20,450 nucleotides of DNA from a virus. The number at the start of each line of letters is the position of its first letter. The stretch's first letter is position 1. The position numbers were made by a program, and so were the translations under genes. Below are positions 1 through 6,100 of this stretch, piece after piece. The notes below the pieces were generated by a model. That model had not been told where the DNA came from, searched no databases, and worked only from the letters and a program-made list of their open reading frames with translations. The stretch lies in IMG/VR virus record IMGVR_UViG_3300021425_004367, positions 1 through 20,450 of that record; one strand, given 5' to 3'.

Positions 1-42
1 GATGCTAAGGCTAGGTATTCTTATTCTATCATGAGTTGGTTC

Positions 43-60
43 CTATGGCTTTAGCCATAG
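43..60. repeat. Perfect inverted repeat downstream of the 78-620 gene
   Basis: An 8-base arm CTATGGCT, two bases, then AGCCATAG form a perfect hairpin 18 bases beyond the stop of the leftward gene. Neither strand has a T-run after it, so it is not a standard intrinsic terminator. It could protect a 3' end or be chance. The remaining bases 1-42 hold no gene I can support. Confidence 0.35.
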
Positions 61-77
61 CCAGTTATAGAAGTTGC

Positions 78-620
78 TTACCGACTTGGGGATTTGATAA
101 TTTCTGATTCTGGGTAGGTGTAATGCATTTGGTCAGAAATTGACTCCGGAAGTACAACGTTGAGTACTTTATAAGCTGCTTCAAGAGCCTCGGAGCGAGT
201 GCGTTTATGCGAACTTTTATACTCCTCCGCAGTACTTTTAACCTTAGGAATTACAGAATAAAAGTATTCTTCGTCGGGGTTTGTTACAAGATAGTATTGG
301 CGACGATGTTGAACACCCTGCTCTACAACTACCTCCCCTGGCTCTACGTGAAGTTGCCCAATGTCATAAGAAGGATTGCCTTTTGGATCGTAGTCTTTGG
401 AGTGTGGCTGAGTCTCGTAGGATTGTTTGGCCCCGCCAACTTTTGCGGCGCCAAATGGCCCTTCAGGATCGACATACTGGGAATGATAATCATCCTCGCC
501 TTGGCCTTGAGGCCCGGGAGTAATCAACTCTAGGTTCTTTGATTGTTTACCAGTATCGGTTCCCGGCTCAGCGTGATTGGCAATTTGCCAACCCTCCGGT
601 ACTCGTAACTCTTTGGACAT
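78..620 (-). CDS. Hypothetical phage protein, 180 aa
   Basis: I do not recognise this protein. It is hydrophilic, with no signal peptide or membrane segment. The N-terminal half (about residues 20-95) is rich in Gly, Pro, Asp and Gln and probably disordered or extended. The C-terminal half (about 100-165) looks folded, with a mixed aromatic segment (YYLVTNPDEEYFYSV) followed by a basic-to-helical stretch (HKRTRSEALEAAYKVL). The ATG at 620 is the natural start. The bases before it lack a clear Shine-Dalgarno site. It follows the 734-1672 gene on the same strand but is separated from it by an intrinsic terminator, and a CATACT-type element about 27 bases upstream of the start could be its own promoter. 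Its place beside late genes suggests a virion or late protein, but this is position only. Confidence 0.7.
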   Translation of the reverse strand: MSKELRVPEGWQIANHAEPGTDTGKQSKNLELITPGPQGQGEDDYHSQYVDPEGPFGAAKVGGAKQSYETQPHSKDYDPKGNPSYDIGQLHVEPGEVVVEQGVQHRRQYYLVTNPDEEYFYSVIPKVKSTAEEYKSSHKRTRSEALEAAYKVLNVVLPESISDQMHYTYPESEIIKSPSR

Positions 621-641
621 GAGAAAAATGGAGCAGTGTTT

Positions 642-665
642 GTCGTAGTATGAGTCTTTAAACCC
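642..665 (-). promoter_or_regulatory. GTTTAAAG/CATACTA element upstream of the 78-620 gene
   Basis: On the minus strand the region reads GTTTAAAGACT directly followed by CATACTAC, 27-43 bases before the start codon at 620. CATACT matches the -10 consensus at four of six positions. Nearly the same string, with two extra bases inserted, occurs at 1769-1792, and a looser version at 8814-8836. Recurrence ahead of leftward units suggests a promoter or regulator site. The function is inferred. Confidence 0.4.
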
Positions 666-667
666 GT

Positions 668-700
668 AAAAAACAGGCCCCAGAGAAACCCCTGAGGCCT
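668..700 (-). terminator. Intrinsic terminator after the 734-1672 gene
   Basis: Read leftward, arms AGGCCTCAG (700-692) and CTGGGGCCT (683-675) pair over nine positions with one G-U wobble, around an eight-base loop, and are followed by G and a run of six T (673-668 region). The wobble makes the stem complete only in the minus-strand transcript (plus-strand RNA has a C-A mismatch), so the direction is clear. It ends the single-gene unit 734-1672. Confidence 0.85.
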
Positions 701-713
701 TGGTTTTATCGCT

Positions 714-751
714 CTAGAAGTCTAAATTGAGTCTTAAAAATCTAAGTTGAG
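714..751 (-). repeat. Tandem duplication of the gene's 3' end (LNLDF-stop twice)
   Basis: On the minus strand the last codons CTC AAC TTA GAT TTT TAA (751-734) are followed two bases later by CTC AAT TTA GAC TTC TAG (731-714). Both encode Leu-Asn-Leu-Asp-Phe-stop, the second in the -1 frame. All four base differences fall in third codon positions (AAC/AAT, GAT/GAC, TTT/TTC) or between stop codons (TAA/TAG). It is read directly from the sequence. Confidence 0.8.
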
Positions 752-1672
752 ATCCTCTTCTCCGGCCTCTTGGGCAGAGAGAAGCAACGTAGAGCGAATC
801 CTGATTTTATTATTATCCAATTCTTCTTTGCTACGCAACGTTAGAGTAGCAGGCTTCTCCCGGGTGATTTCAGGCTTGGTGGAGAGAAGTGGGCGGATGG
901 AACTATGAGCCCATGCCCCGGCCACTTGTGCCTCGGCGGGATAGTTGTTGATTAGAATGCGGTACGTAAGTCCATAGGAGGTCTTACAAGGATAATAGCC
1001 AATTACCTCGTAGGGGACTTGGACATCCAGCTCCCTAAAGTCAACTTCGCTATCGGCCTCGATGCGGCTCCCACCACCCCCAGAACCTTTGGGTGTAACT
1101 TTTTGAACAAGGGCAACCACATCCTCTGGCTTTTTCTTCAGAAGAGCATTTAGGGCTTTGGGTTCTATGGGTGTTTCCCAGTCGGTAAAACGAATGGCAA
1201 CTGGAAGGACGAGTTGGCCATCTTCAACGTCAACGCTTATAAACAGAGCAGGATCTTCACCCCGACCGGAGAAGTTATACGAGCCAAACTCGGCCTCGAT
1301 TGCGGTCCCGTCGGTTTTAGTGAAACCGCCTTTGACAATGTTAATTGGCAGGTAGCGTGGCCCCCACTGAATATAGAGTTGGCCATCGGAGGTTCCTTCA
1401 ACGCCTTCAGTTCCGGCCTTGAGGACAGGGCCGAATAGGCGGAAGTAAACTCCATCTCGCGACTTGACGAGAAAAGTATTTTCATCGAGGGGTAGTTCTT
1501 CGCCGACAAGGAACTGGAACATGATATCCAGATCTTTACGCAAACCTTTGGGGAGGTTGGCGTTTGGCAACGAGGTATACTCGGAGGTATATTCACGGCC
1601 GGCGAGCGGAGCAAGTTGTGGAGCGCTGGTGCTCAGGTCGATGGTCGTAACGGAAAATGTAGCTGTGGTCAT
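734..1672 (-). CDS. Possible phage single-stranded-DNA-binding protein, 312 aa
   Basis: No firm family match. The protein has two beta-rich parts joined by a flexible GSGGGGSR linker (residues 196-203). Part one (about 65-165) has alternating strands such as ALFISVDVEDGQLVLPVAI. Part two (about 218-300) contains YEVIGYYPCKTSYGLTYRILI, a pattern like OB-fold single-strand DNA binders. The last residues, EAGEEDLNLDF, form an acidic tail ending in Phe, as in bacterial SSB and T7 gp2.5. I infer an SSB-like role, with moderate to low certainty; a structural protein is the alternative. The ATG at 1672 (MTTATF) is preferred to an upstream one at 1747, because the latter would lie at or before the expected transcription start of the promoter at 1736. 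The dedicated promoter and strong terminator suggest abundant monocistronic expression. The sequence encoding the LNLDF tip is duplicated out of frame just past the stop. Confidence 0.75.
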   Translation of the reverse strand: MTTATFSVTTIDLSTSAPQLAPLAGREYTSEYTSLPNANLPKGLRKDLDIMFQFLVGEELPLDENTFLVKSRDGVYFRLFGPVLKAGTEGVEGTSDGQLYIQWGPRYLPINIVKGGFTKTDGTAIEAEFGSYNFSGRGEDPALFISVDVEDGQLVLPVAIRFTDWETPIEPKALNALLKKKPEDVVALVQKVTPKGSGGGGSRIEADSEVDFRELDVQVPYEVIGYYPCKTSYGLTYRILINNYPAEAQVAGAWAHSSIRPLLSTKPEITREKPATLTLRSKEELDNNKIRIRSTLLLSAQEAGEEDLNLDF

Positions 1673-1734
1673 GTGTTTTTCTCTCTTAGAATAGGGGTCT
1701 CTTTGAAGCAGGGATTTCTCTCTGTCTCTCTTAG

Positions 1735-1744
1735 TATTATACCA
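1735..1744 (-). promoter_or_regulatory. Extended -10 promoter for the 734-1672 gene
   Basis: The minus strand reads TGGTATAATA, a perfect TATAAT with the TGn extension, about 63 bases before the ATG at 1672. No good -35 hexamer lies 16-18 bases upstream; that zone instead holds the palindrome ATCGGCCGAT (1759-1768). The same decamer with one change (TGGTACAATA) occurs at 17901. Confidence 0.65.
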
Positions 1745-1768
1745 CAAAACGAGTCCAAATCGGCCGAT

Positions 1769-1792
1769 GTGGTATGTCAGTCTTTAAACTGG
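1769..1792 (-). promoter_or_regulatory. Second copy of the GTTTAAAG/CATAC element
   Basis: The minus strand reads GTTTAAAGACT, GA, then CATACCAC. It spans the last codons and stop of the 1777-2091 gene and ends about 25 bases upstream of the extended -10 box for the 734-1672 gene. It matches the element at 642-665 at 18 of 19 positions apart from a two-base indel. It could be an activator or sigma-related site; this is inferred. Confidence 0.35.
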
Positions 1793-2091
1793 TTTAGGTT
1801 GGCTAGGTAGGTTTGGGCCTTGAGGCGTATGGAGTAGAGTTGGCCGGAAAACGGATTGAGTGGGCAAAGCGGCGGAATGTAGAGCACAAGACGCTCCCCC
1901 CACCAAACCTGCCTCTCAAACGGGCACTTGGATGGGATGGCATCTATCCATTTTTGTGCGAGAGTTGGGGTCCAGGTGCGTGGTTCGAGGAAGGGCAAAG
2001 AAAATTTTGGCAACACCTCGGTAAAACGCCCCCACCACTTAGGAACGCGTGCTCTTATTCCAGATTCCGATCTGGAAAAATTAAACCCCAT
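1777..2091 (-). CDS. Small hypothetical protein, 104 aa
   Basis: A small, Trp- and Pro-rich soluble protein. The C-terminal segment, from about residue 70 (YIPPLCPLNPFSGQLYSIRLKAQTYLA), recalls a motif I remember from small proteins of cyanobacteria and their phages, with a Cys or Phe, LNP, an L-x-x-LR-F/K core and an ending YLA. This is memory, not a search. It starts five bases after the preceding gene's stop and is the last gene of the leftward fibre unit. Shine-Dalgarno is weak. The function is unknown; a virion-associated or assembly role would fit its position. An overlapping opposite-strand reading of this segment exists but lacks such a motif. Confidence 0.6.
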   Translation of the reverse strand: MGFNFSRSESGIRARVPKWWGRFTEVLPKFSLPFLEPRTWTPTLAQKWIDAIPSKCPFERQVWWGERLVLYIPPLCPLNPFSGQLYSIRLKAQTYLANLNQFKD

Positions 2092-2096
2092 TGTTT

Positions 2097-2567
2097 CTAT
2101 ACACCAATACCCTCAAGGCGATTATTAGAGAACCCTTGAGCTGCCTCGTCGTCGATCCAGATATACATTTCCGGATTGGAAGAAAATGCCTCTTTTTTGA
2201 GATGGTATTCGTTGCGTGCCTCATCTATAAAGGCAACCATTTCCTTGAAGGCGGTTGTTTGATTTTCTTCTGAAATGATGGCTTTAAGCTGATCATTGAT
2301 GATCTTGAGTTGATCAATATAAAAGTACCTGGAGAAGATTTTTTTAATTGTGTTATCACGGAGAGTTTGTTGAGTGACTATTTGAGTTTCATTTTCATTA
2401 CAAATTTTGCCGGTTTCATAGTCCCCGTACCAAAAGTCTCCTTCAGACATCTCCACCTCTTTGTAGAGGAAGAGGTTCGTATCAATTCCATCCGTGTTAA
2501 AATCTTGAGCATCTAAAGACGCAAAAAGAATTCCTGTTTGGGCATTAAAAAGAATAATTTTTTTCAT
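2097..2567 (-). CDS. Possible tail-fibre assembly chaperone or hypothetical protein, 156 aa
   Basis: N-terminal part (about 1-60) is beta-like and acidic (MKKIILFNAQTGILFASLD). The C-terminal part (about 85-140) is helical, with regular hydrophobic spacing and charged residues (YIDQLKIINDQLKAIISEE, then AFKEMVAFIDEARNEY). Small proteins with a variable N-terminal fold and a C-terminal helix, coded just after a fibre gene, are often fibre assembly chaperones (tfa/gp38-like). Here the 2OG oxygenase gene lies between. I see no specific family motif, so the role is inferred from context only. The ATG at 2567 is the only good start. A 33-bp gap separates it from the oxygenase stop, so it belongs to the same leftward unit. 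Confidence 0.65.
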   Translation of the reverse strand: MKKIILFNAQTGILFASLDAQDFNTDGIDTNLFLYKEVEMSEGDFWYGDYETGKICNENETQIVTQQTLRDNTIKKIFSRYFYIDQLKIINDQLKAIISEENQTTAFKEMVAFIDEARNEYHLKKEAFSSNPEMYIWIDDEAAQGFSNNRLEGIGV

Positions 2568-2600
2568 TTTATCAGTGTTTATGTAAATCTTTCAACCCTA

Positions 2601-3116
2601 TTATCTCCAGATAAATACCATGCTGTATTTATCCTCCTCATCGGGGGCAATTACGGTACTTTCATGGATTATATTTACAGGCATTTCAAGTCCGCGTCCG
2701 GGTATTTCTTCGACAAGATGCGCATTATTTTCCCTATCATACCACGTAAAATGAGACCTAGTAGATTTTAAAAATATAAGTTGAAACTTCCAGTATTTTC
2801 CGGCTCCATCGCGATGTTTACCTAAATAAGAACCGGGGGGATATTTATTTATGACTATTTCATCCGGCCGCGGAAATTTGCCAAAATCCACTGTTTCTAC
2901 GCAGAGCTCTTTGAGTCTAGGGGAAAAAAAGTGATACATTATGGAGTACATGGTTGCACCTTTACCACAAATTGTTTTAATTTTATAAAATTCCGATTCT
3001 TCTGAACGGGGTTTAAAAGCGGAGGAGTGGTGAAGATGCACTTCCTCTAGGATTTCGTTAACATTTGATACATAATTATCAAGCAATTTTATTCTGTAGA
3101 GATTATCTATGTTCAT
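2601..3116 (-). CDS. 2OG-Fe(II) dioxygenase, 171 aa
   Basis: An Fe(II)- and 2-oxoglutarate-dependent oxygenase of the double-stranded beta-helix fold. Visible motifs, numbered from the ATG at 3116: NKYPPG (90-95), the iron-binding H101-R-D103, the distal H151 in IIHEST, and R171 at the extreme C-terminus or K163 as the candidate 2OG carboxylate partner. The NxYxxG...HxD spacing recalls AlkB-type and prolyl-hydroxylase-type phage enzymes; I cannot decide which from sequence. The substrate could be DNA/RNA (alkylation repair) or protein. A GTG one codon upstream (3119) is an alternative start. It lies 14 bases after the giant fibre gene, in the same direction, so modification of the fibre or another virion protein is a reasonable but unproven idea. 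Cyanophages often carry such genes. Confidence 0.85.
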   Translation of the reverse strand: MNIDNLYRIKLLDNYVSNVNEILEEVHLHHSSAFKPRSEESEFYKIKTICGKGATMYSIMYHFFSPRLKELCVETVDFGKFPRPDEIVINKYPPGSYLGKHRDGAGKYWKFQLIFLKSTRSHFTWYDRENNAHLVEEIPGRGLEMPVNIIHESTVIAPDEEDKYSMVFIWR

Positions 3117-3130
3117 CACTGTTGTTTGTA

Positions 3131-6100
3131 TTATCTTACAAATTGAGTACCGTTATTTGTATAGGTCCATACCACATCGTCCGTACCACCAGCGAAGTCC
3201 GCGCTAAATGACCCTGCACTAAAAGTAATACCAGTTACAAAAGCTTGGGAGGAAATGTAACCTCCGGTAGTGTAAGACTGAGACGACGCGGTATAAGAGT
3301 AGTTAATTGATCTCCTTACAAGTTTTAAAATCTGGCCGGTTGGGTACAGAGAGGCATTTGCCACTCTATTTACAATATAGTCGGCAATATGGGCATACCC
3401 GGAAGGTCCAGAACCTCCTCCATCGGGACCTACCGGCATTACAAGAACAAGAGGCTGGTTTTTTGTATAATTAACAAGAGCTTGTTCGGTTACTAGACTA
3501 GTACTAGACGGACTATTTAAATTTATAGCGTTAGTAATGCTGTCTACGTAATGCCCAGTAACGCTTCCTAAACGCAGGCCATTAAAGGCCACATCATCTC
3601 CACTTTTTGGTAGTCCAATATCAACCAAAAATCTGGTAACGTTATCATCCGGGTCATTGGGATCTCCACCTGGAACCTCAACGCTAGACGTACTAATAAA
3701 TACTCCAGGGCCCGCAACAAAATTGCCCTCAAACCTTGTATTTAGTTCTCTTGCTAAAGATGCAGGCGTTACAGCAGTTTTATCCGCAACACCTTTCCCT
3801 GCAGCCCCTAACGCCCCACGAACCACACTATCATCGGCTAACTGAACAAGTCCAGCCTTGGAGGTGGTGGCATATACCTCAGGAAGGGGCGTTTGAGATG
3901 CTGTAATTGGCCCGGTTGTTGTATTGAAAGTAGTAGTAGGATCAAAATAGATGGAGCTATCGGTGCCAAAAAATAGCGAAGAACCATCATCCATGGCCAA
4001 CAACGATCTGATAACCACGCTATTGAAGACCTGGTTGGTGACTGAGCCGGGTTCATTGTCCGCCTCGAGCGGGATGGCAAATTGTTCCCCGGTGCGAAGA
4101 TCGAAGACAGTGGTTCCGATATAAAAACTACCTTCTTCATTCATGCCTGTGGCATAAACTTTACCCCCTCTGTCTTCTACAATAATCTTCCCAAGAGCAA
4201 AATCTTGGTCGAGTGGTTCACCTTGGAAAGTGGGGAAGGCAGTGTCATAGTTGAGGTACCCTGTCCATTCCCACGTATGACCTGATGCTCTAATAACAGA
4301 AGGTCTACGTAAACCAACCAAGATACCGGGTGTTGCGGAAGTCGAACGTACCTTTACGCCGATTGGGTCTACGTTAGGTTCGATGGGTTTGTCAAAGTAG
4401 ACCCCGGGCCTTTGCAGCATCTGAACAAGAGATTCTCTTGTGATAGAATCTATTGGGTCGGTAGTTTGTTCGGGTTCGTCTGCATCGCCTTCCGGATATA
4501 AGTCGCCTGTGGCAACTTTGCGAGCCTGTGAGGCCAAAGTGAGATAGGCTACATATCTTCCATATTCTTTGGAAGTAATGTTAGATTTTGGAAATACATC
4601 TTCATAGGTTCTTACCTGCGAAATGGTAAGGGGATCATCGAGGAGCGTGGTCGATCCATTAAAAGGAAAACCACTTACACTAGACTGCTTCTCAAGAATG
4701 TAGAAGTTTTGTGGTCTTCTTAATCCCTGGTCTCTCAGGAATCCATCAAGGACAACTTTATAGATTCTATTTTCGTTTTTTCTACGATCGATACCCCTTA
4801 CCAGGGTAAGAACTGATCTATCAAACATAAAGTCTAGTGTATTATAAAATACGGCTGAACCTGTCGGACTCGAAATAATTTTATATCTAAAAGCGTAATC
4901 AATTCTCTTGAGAAGGAATCCATCTTCATCTTGGTCGGTGGCCTCCTCAACAATGGTGCTTGTGGTTACGTTTACGTACCAACAATTCGCTTGATTGTCC
5001 CAAACAAAAATTTTCGATCTGTCATCCAAGTACTCAAATCCTGGAGATGAAGAAGGCGAAGAGATGAGGGCAATGTTTCCAGCATAGATGATCGAATTGC
5101 CAACCTCATCAAATCCTTTAATTCTAATTTGTTTTCTATTTTGTCTGGAACCACCTACAAGTTCATAGGATCCATCGGACTTTTTACGCGTATAAGAAAA
5201 CTGACCGAACCCCATCGAGGACGCTGTTGGAACGTTGGTTATCTCAGTGAATGGAGATCCTGCGTTTGTGCTTCGGAAATAGATTCTGATTATGGAGGGG
5301 GGAACTTCATTATTGGTATTATCAACATACCAATCTTTCGTCAAGTTATAATCTAGGACCAAAGAACTATTAATTTCTGTATCTACGAGCGTCGGTGCTC
5401 CTCCATTGGGCAGTTCAGAGTAGGTTAGTGGTAATGGCGGAATGATTTCAAGTAACTTTGTGCCTCCAAAGTTGGTTGAAGGAATCCCCTCATCTTGGCT
5501 AAAGGCCCTTGTCTTATAACCAATTGAGCGAAGTGAAATGTCTCCAAAGTCGGAGCAGGAGTTGGTGATAGAAAGATCACCGCCAGAATCGCATACAAAA
5601 TGATCGGAGTTTCCAATCACAAACACAGAGACAATTTGGATGGTGGCGTCGTTGCTGCCTCTCATTCCGAAGTGTCTGTATTTAAATGTGTCATTAGACG
5701 ATACGCGATATTGCTTACCTACGCCATCGAGTTTATTGGTTGGGGGGTCAAGATAATAGGCCTGCGGATTAAAACAAGTAGGATCGGTTTGGAGACTAAC
5801 TTGGGTGAAGTTGGCCGTTACCATGGACTTGAAGCCACTCACCAGCGCTCCATCGGCCCATAAACCATTCATACCAAAAATTGATCTTACAGAACAATTA
5901 AAAATATAAGGGGATGAGGAGCGGGTTGAGTTGATATCCGGTAGGTCAAATATCCTCTGGTCTTGTGAACCCAATCTTTTAATTCTTGTTGCGCCGGGAT
6001 ATGCAATTGGGGCGTCGGGGCGAGAATCAGCAAATGGCAAACCAGTCTGGTTTTCTTCAGAGTCGGTTTGTCTGAGGTCTTTAGAGTCTGCAATGGGCGC

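Noticed and set aside
43-60. Hairpin CTATGGCT-TT-AGCCATAG as an intrinsic terminator
   Set aside because: No T-run follows on either strand and the loop is very short; kept only as an inverted repeat.
1813-2139. Plus-strand frames of 66-108 residues opposite the 1777-2091 gene
   Set aside because: The minus-strand frame has a motif and sits in operon order; the plus-strand products look random.
2736-2744. Minus-strand TGGTATGAT as a third extended -10 promoter
   Set aside because: It lies inside the 2OG oxygenase coding sequence, differs at a key -10 base and has no other support.
4800-5300. Possible collagen-like repeats in the fibre as oxygenase substrate
   Set aside because: No run of Gly-X-Y triplets occurs here or elsewhere; only a short GPDGGGSGPSG linker exists near residue 1610.
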